Origin: an uncultured Thalassospira sp.
GTDB lineage: Bacteria; Pseudomonadota; Alphaproteobacteria; Rhodospirillales_A; Thalassospiraceae
Assembly: GCA_946885765.1 (NCBI GenBank)
Contig: CAMPHD010000029.1
Coordinates: 1 to 16,296 of the forward strand
Reading direction: 5' to 3'
DNA: 16,296 nt
Each line of letters opens with the position of its first letter. The stretch's first letter is position 1. Under the pieces are notes generated by a model. The model was not told where the DNA came from and ran no database searches. It saw nothing but the letters and a program-made list of their open reading frames with translations. Both the position numbers and the translations under genes were made by a program. This document shows positions 6,553-13,453 of the stretch, piece after piece.

Positions 6553-8535
6553 TCAGACGTCGATATCCTCGACAAAGCGGGCATGTTCCTGAATGAACTG
6601 GAAGCGGAGCTCCGGCTTTTTGCCCATCAGGCGATTGACCAGATCCTTGGTCTGGCCACGGGCATCGGGCTCGGCGGCGTCGGGCAGGCAGACGCGCAGC
6701 AAGGTGCGTTTTTTGTGCGCCATTGTGGTTTCGCGAAGCTGCGGGGGTGGCATTTCACCGAGACCCTTAAATCGGGAAATCTCGACCTTGCCGCGGTTCT
6801 TGAATTCGGTATCCAGCAGAACCTCTTTTTCCGCGTCATCCATCGCATAGATGGATTTTCCGCCCTGTGTCAGGCGATAAAGCGGCGGCATGGCAAGATA
6901 CAGATTGCCGTTTTCAATCAAGCCAGCCATTTCCTGATAGAAGAAGGTCATCAGAAGGGATGCGATATGCGCGCCATCGACGTCAGCATCAGTCATAATA
7001 ATGACGCGTTCATAGCGCAGATCGGCAAGCCGGAAATCGGAGCCGGAACCGCAGCCAAAGGCTTCGATCATGTCCTTGATTTCCTGGTTTGCCATCATCT
7101 TTTCACGGGTCGCGGACGCCACGTTAAGGATTTTACCGCGCAGCGGCAGAACGGCCTGCGTTTCACGGTCTCGCGCCTGTTTGGCGGAACCACCTGCCGA
7201 GTCACCCTCGACCAGGAAGATTTCAGTCCCGGCGGCGATGGAACGTGAACAATCGGCAAGCTTGCCCGGAAGGCGCAGGCGGCGGGTTGCCGACTGGCGT
7301 TTGGTTTCTTTCTTTTCCTTGCGGCGCTGGCGTTCTTCGGCGCGCAGGATGATGCGTTCCAGCAGGCGTTTGGCATTTTCGGTATCACCGGTCAGCCAGT
7401 GATCGAAATGGTCGCGAACCGCAGTTTCAACCAGTTTGGTTGCACCCTGTGTGCCCAGTTTTTCCTTGGTCTGGCCCTGGAACTGCGGATCAGGAATGAA
7501 GACCGACAACATGATGCAGCCGCCGCCAAAGACGTCCTCGGCGGTGATCGCGGCAGCCTTTTTCTGGCCGATCATGTCGCCATAGGTCTTGATCGCCTTG
7601 GTCAGGGCATAGCGGAAACCGGCTTCGTGTGTGCCGCCAAGCGGGGTCGGGACGGTGTTACAATAGGAATGGAAGTACCCTTCGCCGCCATCCGGCCATG
7701 CAATCGCCCATTCAACGCGACCGGCACTTTCGGAAAACTTGGCTTCGCCTGCGAACGGGCGTTCGGTGATCAGATCACGCCCTTCGATGGTCATGTTCAG
7801 ATAATCGAGAATCCCGTTGGGGAATTTCAGGACTTCGTTCTGCGGGGTCGGATCATCGCTTGTCAGCAATTCCGGATCGACCGTCCAGCGGATTTCAACG
7901 CCCTTGAACAGATAGGCCTTGGACCGTGCCATGCGGAAGATCGTGGCGGGTTTCAGTTTGGCCCGGTTGCCGAAAATCTCGGGATCGGGGCGGAAGATGA
8001 CCGTGGTGCCACGGCGGTTATTGACAGCACCGCCATCCTGAAGCGGACCAAGCGGGGTGCCCTTGGAATATTCCTGAAACACCAGTTTGCGGTCGCGCGC
8101 GACTTCGACGCGGAATTTGTCGGTCAGTGCGTTCACCACCGACATACCCACACCATGCAAACCGCCGGATGTTTCATAGGCCTTGCCCGAAAACTTGCCG
8201 CCCGAATGCAGGGTGGTCAGGATGACTTCAAGCGCAGATTTATCGGGGAATTTCGGATGCGGATCGGTCGGAATACCACGACCGTTATCGCGCACCATGA
8301 CGGTGTTGTCGGTTCTGAGTTCCAGCTCGATCCAGTCGGCATGGCCGGCAACGGCCTCGTCCATCGAGTTATCGAGGATTTCGGCAACCAGGTGATGCAG
8401 TGCGGCATCGTCCGTGCCCCCGATATACATACCGGGACGGCGGCGCACAGGCTCCAGGCCTTCGAGAACTTCGATATCCTTGGCGGAATAGGCGTTTGTG
8501 GTCGATTGGTTGTTATCTTCGAAAAGGTCGGTCAT
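6553..8535 (-). CDS. parE: DNA topoisomerase IV subunit B (ParE)
   Basis: The ATPase subunit of topoisomerase IV, which with ParC separates linked daughter chromosomes. The 660 residues show the GHKL ATPase: YIGGTDD (37-43), E52 as expected catalytic base, N56, D83 in DNGRGIP, and the GGLHGVGMSVVNAL lid. A transducer domain with QTKEKLGT follows. The TOPRIM domain has E443 in EGDSAGGSA, D516/D518/D520 in DADVDG, and PLRGKILNV. The C-terminus contains RFKGLGEMPP, typical of type IIA B subunits. Length (about 630-700 expected) and the lack of the GyrB-type insertion favour ParE over GyrB. No ParC gene is in the window. It is unrelated to the ParE-type toxin at 9344 despite the shared name. Confidence 0.96.
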   Translation of the reverse strand: MTDLFEDNNQSTTNAYSAKDIEVLEGLEPVRRRPGMYIGGTDDAALHHLVAEILDNSMDEAVAGHADWIELELRTDNTVMVRDNGRGIPTDPHPKFPDKSALEVILTTLHSGGKFSGKAYETSGGLHGVGMSVVNALTDKFRVEVARDRKLVFQEYSKGTPLGPLQDGGAVNNRRGTTVIFRPDPEIFGNRAKLKPATIFRMARSKAYLFKGVEIRWTVDPELLTSDDPTPQNEVLKFPNGILDYLNMTIEGRDLITERPFAGEAKFSESAGRVEWAIAWPDGGEGYFHSYCNTVPTPLGGTHEAGFRYALTKAIKTYGDMIGQKKAAAITAEDVFGGGCIMLSVFIPDPQFQGQTKEKLGTQGATKLVETAVRDHFDHWLTGDTENAKRLLERIILRAEERQRRKEKKETKRQSATRRLRLPGKLADCSRSIAAGTEIFLVEGDSAGGSAKQARDRETQAVLPLRGKILNVASATREKMMANQEIKDMIEAFGCGSGSDFRLADLRYERVIIMTDADVDGAHIASLLMTFFYQEMAGLIENGNLYLAMPPLYRLTQGGKSIYAMDDAEKEVLLDTEFKNRGKVEISRFKGLGEMPPPQLRETTMAHKKRTLLRVCLPDAAEPDARGQTKDLVNRLMGKKPELRFQFIQEHARFVEDIDV

Positions 8536-8807
8536 GCCCCGGAACGCAACTTCTTTATTATGTTAAAACAAGGTCCAACGACGCATATCTGTTGATTGAT
8601 TTTACGAGGTTCTGACCCTAGGCTTAACGAGTATCATATGTTTTCAGATGCGACCCATAAAAATGTTTTTTGATCGCGAATGCAAGCGGTGGTCTTGTCC
8701 GAGATCATAATTTCGTTGTGGCAGCGCAGAAAACGATAACAAGGTTGTGACGAAAACCGTGACCGAATGGTCCAATAACAATGTCGGCCCAGACAGGAGT
8801 AAGCCCG
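8536..8807. other. Divergent intergenic region, parE / yciA
   Basis: These 272 bases are A/T-richer than the flanking genes and must hold the promoters of both parE (reverse) and yciA (forward). I found no convincing -35/-10 pair, palindrome or small gene. The only clear signal is the Shine-Dalgarno sequence of yciA at its right end. Confidence 0.5.
8795..8799 (+). promoter_or_regulatory. Ribosome binding site deciding the yciA start
   Basis: AGGAG lies 8 bases before the ATG at 8808. The alternative in-frame ATG at 8781 has no such site, so 8808 is the better start. Confidence 0.7.
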
Positions 8808-9233
8808 ATGGCAAACGAGAGCGACACCACATACGGTACTGACAACACCATGCCGCGCGGCGACATGTGTACCCGAACCCTTGCCATGCCTGCCGACACC
8901 AACCCGAGCGGCGATATTTTCGGCGGCTGGCTGATGTCGCAGATGGATATCGCGGGCGGCGTCACGGCAAGCCAGATTGCCGAGGGCCGCGTTGCTACGG
9001 TGGCGGTTGACGGCATGACATTCCATCGTCCGGTCTATGTCGGGGATGTGGTGTGCGTGTATGGCGATATCGAACGGATCGGCAATACATCGATGGTGCT
9101 GCATCTTGAAAGCTGGGTGCTGCGCAAAAACCAGCCGCCGCGCATCAAGGTGACAGAGGCAACCTTTACCTTTGTTGCGATTGACGCCGAAGGCCGTCCG
9201 CGTCCGGTGCGCCGGGATGAGGTTGCGGTTTAA
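8808..9233 (+). CDS. yciA: Acyl-CoA thioesterase, YciA-type hotdog fold
   Basis: A cytoplasmic hotdog-fold enzyme that hydrolyses acyl-CoA thioesters to free acid and CoA. The central stretch TLAMPADTNPSGDIFGGW, followed directly by LMSQMDIAGG, is the hallmark of the YciA group, including the catalytic Asp of GDIFGGW. The second strand block VAVDGMTFHRPVYVGDVVCVYG and the later VTEATFTFVAIDAEGRPRPV also match this family. The protein is 141 residues from the ATG at 8808, close to the usual 130-150. It is the only forward gene in its region and appears monocistronic. Confidence 0.92.
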   Translation: MANESDTTYGTDNTMPRGDMCTRTLAMPADTNPSGDIFGGWLMSQMDIAGGVTASQIAEGRVATVAVDGMTFHRPVYVGDVVCVYGDIERIGNTSMVLHLESWVLRKNQPPRIKVTEATFTFVAIDAEGRPRPVRRDEVAV

Positions 9234-9246
9234 AGCGGTAAATTCG

Positions 9247-9282
9247 GGTTTCCGGACGGTGCGAGGTGCCGAGCCGGAAACC
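9247..9282. repeat. Inverted repeat after yciA
   Basis: GGTTTCCGG (9247-9255) and CCGGAAACC (9274-9282) are perfect 9-base arms with an 18-base spacer that can pair a little further (CGG with CCG). It starts 13 bases after the yciA stop. There is no T-run behind it, so it may be a 3'-end stabilising hairpin rather than an intrinsic terminator. Confidence 0.45.
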
Positions 9283-9297
9283 GTCGTTGCGTCTAGT

Positions 9298-9325
9298 CTG
9301 GATTCCCGCTTTCGCGGGAATGACG
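9298..9325. repeat. REP-like intergenic palindrome
   Basis: ATTCCCGC (9302-9309) and GCGGGAAT (9314-9321) flank the loop TTTC, inside the wider CTGG...GACG frame. This is the well-known dispersed hairpin, seen in many proteobacterial genomes as GTCATTCCCGCGAAAGCGGG on the other strand. It sits between two convergent genes (yciA and the toxin), a typical location. Confidence 0.7.
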
Positions 9326-9343
9326 CGTGGAAATGGGGCGTCG

Positions 9344-9634
9344 TTATACCGCCGATAAGTCTGGGTTTTCACGACCCAGAATGCGCATAATCAAAGGGAT
9401 TTTGCCGTCCATGCGGTAATAAATTGTGTGCGCGGCAAAAACACAGCGGCGATATCCGGGGTGGATATCATCGACAGCCTGATAAATGGTGGGCGACCGC
9501 GCGATTTTGTCGAACTGTTCAAACAGTGTGTCAAAATAAATGTCTGCGTGTCGCTGCCCGAAAGTTTCAATGCCGTATCGATACAAGCGTCTGATATCGT
9601 CTTCTGCGAGTGTGCTAAGACGATAAGCGGTCAT
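9344..9634 (-). CDS. ParE/RelE-superfamily toxin
   Basis: A 96-residue toxin of a type II toxin-antitoxin pair. The pattern is that of the ParE family: an N-terminal RLSTLAEDDIRRLYRYGIETFG helix pair, ARSPTIYQAVDDIHPGYRR, a strand AAHTIYYRMDG, and a C-terminal strand IMRILGRENPD. ParE members inhibit DNA gyrase, while RelE relatives cut mRNA; the GYRR and YYR elements and the lack of an obvious RelE catalytic set favour ParE. The gene overlaps the upstream antitoxin gene by 4 bases (TCAT at 9631-9634, read as ATGA on the coding strand), the usual coupling. Confidence 0.88.
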   Translation of the reverse strand: MTAYRLSTLAEDDIRRLYRYGIETFGQRHADIYFDTLFEQFDKIARSPTIYQAVDDIHPGYRRCVFAAHTIYYRMDGKIPLIMRILGRENPDLSAV

Positions 9635-9873
9635 TTGAGCTTCATGTCCGCCTTGACGCTAGCGCGTATATCTTCTTTATCCATTGAGGAAAAACCGCTT
9701 TCCTCGGCAGCATTCAAGGCATGACGAATGCGTTCGATTTCTGCCATGCGCATCTGTTTTTCACGCAAGGCTTCGCGCACCACCTCGCTGTCGGAGGCGT
9801 ATTGACCGGTCGAAAGCTGAGCCTGAATCCAGGCTTCCTGCGTTTCGGTGACGGTGATGCTCTTTTTGATCAT
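9631..9873 (-). CDS. Ribbon-helix-helix antitoxin (ParD/CopG type)
   Basis: An 80-residue antitoxin. The N-terminal half KKSITVTETQEAWIQAQL, then STGQYASDSEVVREALREKQ, is a ribbon-helix-helix DNA-binding fold: one strand for the DNA groove, then two helices. The acidic/mixed C-terminal half (AAEESGFSSMDKEDIRASVKADMKLK) should wrap around the toxin. It is first in the pair, as usual. Members of this family repress their own promoter, and a tandem repeat at 9892-9911 is the likely binding site. No strong Shine-Dalgarno sequence is seen. Confidence 0.88.
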   Translation of the reverse strand: MIKKSITVTETQEAWIQAQLSTGQYASDSEVVREALREKQMRMAEIERIRHALNAAEESGFSSMDKEDIRASVKADMKLK

Positions 9874-9891
9874 AAGGTCATCTTTCGTCTT

Positions 9892-9911
9892 TTGATCCTA
9901 CTTTATCCTAC
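9892..9911 (-). promoter_or_regulatory. Tandem 10-bp repeat, candidate antitoxin operator
   Basis: TTGATCCTAC (9892-9901) is followed without a gap by TTTATCCTAC (9902-9911), identical at 9 of 10 positions. A 10-base period is one helical turn, the spacing at which ribbon-helix-helix dimers bind side by side. It ends 18 bases before the antitoxin ATG. Confidence 0.55.
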
Positions 9912-9976
9912 CATCAGCAACGTGACCGACGCAAACATTTGCCGTAGAGAAAGCACAAGGCAATGGGCTGGGCGGG

Positions 9977-10969
9977 TCAAGCCGTTGTCCAGCATTCCTT
10001 TGCCACGCGGATAAAGTTTTCACCCATGATTTTATCGACGTCGTCGGGTTTGTAGCCCCCGGCGATCAGGGTGTCGGCGAGGGCGGGGAGCTTTTTCGGA
10101 TCAAACACTGCGGCACCACCGGCATTGGGGCCATAGCCGCGTTCGGCGGGCCAGTAATAGGCCCGGTCAACACCACCGGGGAAATCGACCGTGCCCGGCA
10201 CGTGGGGCATCGTATCAAGGCCGATGCCGACATGATCGACGCCGACCAGTTTTACCGCATAGTCGATATGGCGGACCATGTCGGGGACTTCGGGGGCATT
10301 GGGGGATTTCATGAAACGCTGGAAGCCGCAAATGCCGATCACCCCGCCGGTATCGGCACAGGCCTTGATCTGTTCATCATCAATGCAGCGTTCATGCCCG
10401 CCAAGCACCTTGGGATTGGCGTGGCTGAAGACGACCGGTTTGGTCGATGCCTTCATGATATCAAGGCTGCTTTGACGGCCGGTGTGCGAGCAATCCATGA
10501 TCATACCGCCGTTATTAACAGCCCGGACCATGGCATGACCCAGCGCGGTCAGCGGGATATCGTCATCATGACAACCGCCCGCCACCGAATTGTTGCGGTT
10601 ATAGGCAAAGTGAATCTGCTTCACACCCAGTTTGGCAAAGACCGGGACCATTTCGGGCATGTCCTGCAACATGACCGAGCCTTCGAGGTCGAAACCAACC
10701 CCAAGCAAGCCCTTTGATTTGGCGATTGCCAGATCATCAAAGCATTCTATCTGCATGTATTTGTCGGGGTGGGCGGCGATTTTGGCCCGGAAGGCGGCAA
10801 TGACGCGCAGGATATGGGCAATGGAATTCATATCCATGCCGACATTCACGCAGACATAATCGACATTGCCCGCGACATATTCATCAAGCAGGCTGATCGG
10901 TGTTTTGGCATCCAGCGGCAGGCAGGCGTGGGCATCCCACGTGAAACTTGGGCGATAGGTTGTTTTCAA
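9977..10969 (-). CDS. M19-family (renal dipeptidase-like) dipeptidase
   Basis: A metal-dependent TIM-barrel dipeptidase of family M19, 330 residues, without signal peptide or membrane segment, so cytoplasmic. By comparison with renal dipeptidase the metal ligands are H14 in WDAHACLPL, E96 in GFDLEGS, H162 in DCSHTG and H183 in VFSHANP, with D252 in VGIGLD as the likely active-site Asp. The second residue of the usual His-x-Asp pair is C16 here. The family cleaves dipeptides, including those with a D-residue. The gene follows the peptide transporter operon on the same strand, with one lipoprotein gene between, suggesting it cleaves imported dipeptides. The start is a TTG (10967-10969): no ATG or GTG lies close upstream in frame, and the first internal ATG is at residue 45, beyond the H14 ligand, so the true start is somewhat uncertain. 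Confidence 0.88.
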   Translation of the reverse strand: MKTTYRPSFTWDAHACLPLDAKTPISLLDEYVAGNVDYVCVNVGMDMNSIAHILRVIAAFRAKIAAHPDKYMQIECFDDLAIAKSKGLLGVGFDLEGSVMLQDMPEMVPVFAKLGVKQIHFAYNRNNSVAGGCHDDDIPLTALGHAMVRAVNNGGMIMDCSHTGRQSSLDIMKASTKPVVFSHANPKVLGGHERCIDDEQIKACADTGGVIGICGFQRFMKSPNAPEVPDMVRHIDYAVKLVGVDHVGIGLDTMPHVPGTVDFPGGVDRAYYWPAERGYGPNAGGAAVFDPKKLPALADTLIAGGYKPDDVDKIMGENFIRVAKECWTTA

Positions 10970-11015
10970 CTTCGTAAAACTTTCGGAGGTAAAGAGTGAG
11001 GTGGCGAAATGAAGT

Positions 11016-11735
11016 TTATAGATCTTCTGGAGACAGTCCTTTTCCCTTCAATCGTTCTTTTGTCGCTTCGTTGAAAATTGCCTGTTTCTCATGGTCAAAC
11101 GATTTTCTGGTATCATAGTCTTCTGCATACCGGACTAACAGCATGCTCCCAATCGTGACGTCTTCACTTTTCTGGATAGAACAGGTTAGCGTTATTGAAC
11201 GGCCAAAATACCGGGGTGAGACGATATACTGATATCTGCCTTTTCCCTCATAGTAAGAGACCTCCTGAAACTCACCTGACTCATAAATATCACTGATTTT
11301 TTTGTGTAATGATGAATACTTCTGTTCGATCTGGGTTCGGAGCATTGTGTAATCATCTGTGCAACTTGTGTAGTGGTCGAAATGCTCTTTTCTGCCGTAA
11401 ACTCTGTATCCAGTGATCGACAATATTTTCTTTGAGATAGGGGCTGTAGCTACCTCTAGTCCAAAATTGAAGAAGCCACTAGATTCTGACAATGGCGTAC
11501 GCCATTCACCGACTTCATAGTATTTTTGAGGGTAATTGTTTGGCCTTAAGCCGGCTTCCTCAAGTTTGGTCATAGAATCAGCGAATTGGATTCCCAACCC
11601 TCCGGTAATGACTGGTGTATACTCGTCAGGAATTGCTTGAGAGTTTGATTGAGACGTAGAGCGGGATGTTGTTTGGCACGATGCTAAACCCGTTGCAGCT
11701 AAGAGTAGTGCGGCCATTGCGAGTGTTTTACGCAT
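11016..11735 (-). CDS. A/T-rich lipoprotein of unknown function
   Basis: A 239-residue lipoprotein. The signal peptide is MRKTLAMAALLLAATG with lipobox L17-A18-S19-C20, followed by a Ser/Thr/Gln-rich linker (QTTSRSTSQSNSQ) and a polar domain rich in Tyr, Lys, Glu and Ser. The ATG at 11735 is preferred: it begins the signal peptide directly, and GGGGAA (11743-11748) lies 7 bases upstream. The frame is open to 11777, but that would add 14 residues ahead of the signal. Codon use is clearly different from its neighbours, with many A/T-ending codons. It lies between the transporter ATPase and the dipeptidase on the same strand. I recognise no domain; foreign origin is an inference from composition. 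Confidence 0.8.
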   Translation of the reverse strand: MRKTLAMAALLLAATGLASCQTTSRSTSQSNSQAIPDEYTPVITGGLGIQFADSMTKLEEAGLRPNNYPQKYYEVGEWRTPLSESSGFFNFGLEVATAPISKKILSITGYRVYGRKEHFDHYTSCTDDYTMLRTQIEQKYSSLHKKISDIYESGEFQEVSYYEGKGRYQYIVSPRYFGRSITLTCSIQKSEDVTIGSMLLVRYAEDYDTRKSFDHEKQAIFNEATKERLKGKGLSPEDL

Positions 11736-11827
11736 TTCCCCGTTCCCCGACGTAAATTGTTCGCTGTGAGCTAACATACTGCACGTTCAAGGCGTTATTG
11801 TGCAAGATGACAGCTCAAATACTGTCT

Positions 11828-12601
11828 TCAGTCCCAGTCAACGAAGCTGTCAACGACCGCGCGGTCATATCCCCCGGCGGCCTTGAAAAGCTGCTGTGAA
11901 TAGGGGTTTTCCAGTTTGCCGTCGGCAAGCTGGCCTGCGGTGGCGCGTTCGACGATGCGGCCGTGGTTCATGATCGCGATATCGTCGCACATATGGGCGA
12001 CCACGGCGAGATCGTGACTGACCATGATATAGGTAAGCCCCAGATCATTGCGCAACCGGGTCAGCAGGTTCAGCACTTCGGCCTGGATCGAGACATCAAG
12101 GGCCGATGTCGGTTCATCCAGCAGCAGGATTTTCGGTTCGAGAATAAGCGCACGTGCAATCGCGACACGCTGGCGCTGCCCGCCGGAAAGCTGATGGGGG
12201 TAGCGGAAGCGGAAGGAATTATCGAGCCCGACCTGTTTAAGGGCCTCGACCACGCGGGCATCCGAATTGCCAAGCCCGTGAATATTGACCGGCTCGGTCA
12301 GGATGCGGTCGATGGTGTGACGCGGATGAAGCGATCCGAACGGGTCCTGAAAGACCATCTGCGCCAGACGGTAAAAGGTTTTGTCGCGCTTTTTGGTCAG
12401 TTCCCTGTCGTTGACAAGGATGTTGCCTTCCCAGTCATCGACAAGGCCGGTGATGGTGCGAAGGACGGTTGATTTGCCCGAACCGGATTCGCCCACCAGA
12501 CCAAACGATCCGTTGGCCGGGACCGAGATATCGACATCCTTGAGAACGTGGTTGTCGTCAAACCAGGCATTGAGTTTGGTGATTTCAATCATGGCAGTCA
12601 T
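11828..12601 (-). CDS. Peptide ABC transporter ATP-binding protein (DppF/OppF type)
   Basis: One of two ATPases that power a di-/oligopeptide importer at the inner membrane. Motifs: Walker A GESGSGKS (37-44), Q-loop Q85 in FQDPFGSLHP, signature LSGGQ (138-142), Walker B ILLLDEP with D162/E163, D-loop SALD, and H196 in VSHD. The PFGSLHPRHTI stretch is typical of the F-type subunit. At 257 residues it is shorter than the usual 310-330: it stops just after the NPYSQQLF segment, so the C-terminal peptide-transporter extension is almost absent. It is last in the five-gene operon, 7 bases after the D-type ATPase. The start at 12601 is preferred over the ATG three codons later; GGAGG is present upstream but rather far. 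Confidence 0.93.
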   Translation of the reverse strand: MTAMIEITKLNAWFDDNHVLKDVDISVPANGSFGLVGESGSGKSTVLRTITGLVDDWEGNILVNDRELTKKRDKTFYRLAQMVFQDPFGSLHPRHTIDRILTEPVNIHGLGNSDARVVEALKQVGLDNSFRFRYPHQLSGGQRQRVAIARALILEPKILLLDEPTSALDVSIQAEVLNLLTRLRNDLGLTYIMVSHDLAVVAHMCDDIAIMNHGRIVERATAGQLADGKLENPYSQQLFKAAGGYDRAVVDSFVDWD

Positions 12602-12608
12602 TTTTATC

Positions 12609-13451
12609 TTAAGCCTCCGCCCAGCTTGCTTCGCGGGTCAGGACGGGAAGTTCGGCGTGATTGCCATCCATTTTCGGCAGGCAGTTCAGAAGGCCGCGCG
12701 TATAGGGGTGCTTGGCCTGATCAAGTTCGGATGCACGGATTTCTTCGACCACGTGGCCCTGATACATCACCAGAACCCGGTCGCAGAAGCTTGAAACCAG
12801 ATGCAGATCGTGGCTGATGAAAACCAGCGCCATGCCGCGTTCGCGCACCAGATCATCAAGGATAGCCATTACCTGAAGCTGTACCGTCACATCAAGGGCG
12901 GATGTCGGTTCATCGGCAATCAGGATTTCCGGATCGGGGATCAGCATCATGGCGATCATGACGCGCTGGCCCATGCCGCCTGATGTTTCGTGCGGGTAGG
13001 ACTTGAATACGCGTTCGGGATCACGGATTTTAACCGCAGCCAGCATATCAAGGGCGCGGCGTTTTGCCTCGGCCGCGTTGACCCTGTGATGTTCGCGGTA
13101 GGCTTCGATGATCTGATCACCGATGGTCATGACAGGGTTTAACGAGTATTTCGGGTCCTGCATGATCATGGAAATGCGCGCACCACGGACCTTGCGCCAA
13201 TCGCGTTTGGAAAGATCGCGCAGGTCAAGATCGTGGAATTGCATCTGATCGGCGGTGATTTTGCCGTTTGCCGCCGTCAGGCCCAGAATGGCGCGTCCGG
13301 TCTGGGATTTGCCAGAACCGGATTCACCGACAATGCCAAGCCGTTCACGACCAAGATCGAACGAGACGCCACGCACCGCATGAACCGGCCCCTTGGGGGT
13401 CGAAAAGGTGATGGCGAGGTTTTTGACAGACAGAAGGGTATCGCTTGACAT
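12609..13451 (-). CDS. Peptide ABC transporter ATP-binding protein (DppD/OppD type)
   Basis: The second ATPase of the peptide importer, 280 residues. Walker A is GESGSGKS (42-49), Q-loop in [17 protein letters not shown], signature TSGGM (156-160) followed by [10 protein letters not shown], Walker B ILIADEP with D180/E181, and H214 in FISHD. The KYSLNP and [10 protein letters not shown] elements mark the D-type subunit. The C-terminus contains the [12 protein letters not shown] segment typical of peptide-transporter ATPases. The signature begins with Thr where Leu is usual. The start has GGAGG 9 bases upstream. Only 2 bases separate it from the permease gene before it. Confidence 0.94.
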   Translation of the reverse strand: MSSDTLLSVKNLAITFSTPKGPVHAVRGVSFDLGRERLGIVGESGSGKSQTGRAILGLTAANGKITADQMQFHDLDLRDLSKRDWRKVRGARISMIMQDPKYSLNPVMTIGDQIIEAYREHHRVNAAEAKRRALDMLAAVKIRDPERVFKSYPHETSGGMGQRVMIAMMLIPDPEILIADEPTSALDVTVQLQVMAILDDLVRERGMALVFISHDLHLVSSFCDRVLVMYQGHVVEEIRASELDQAKHPYTRGLLNCLPKMDGNHAELPVLTREASWAEA

Positions 13452-13453
13452 GA

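Noticed and set aside
7399..8595. A 398-codon open frame on the + strand opposite topoisomerase IV parE
   Set aside because: It is an antisense shadow of a highly conserved gene; no family features and no ribosome binding site.
8781..8807. Earlier ATG for yciA
   Set aside because: No Shine-Dalgarno sequence, while AGGAG is well placed for the ATG at 8808.
8634..9104. Reverse-strand open frame overlapping the start of yciA
   Set aside because: No family features, and it covers the conserved hotdog coding region on the opposite strand.
9344..9634. Relationship between the ParE-type toxin and topoisomerase IV ParE in the same window
   Set aside because: The shared name is historical; the proteins are not homologous and the closeness is probably chance.
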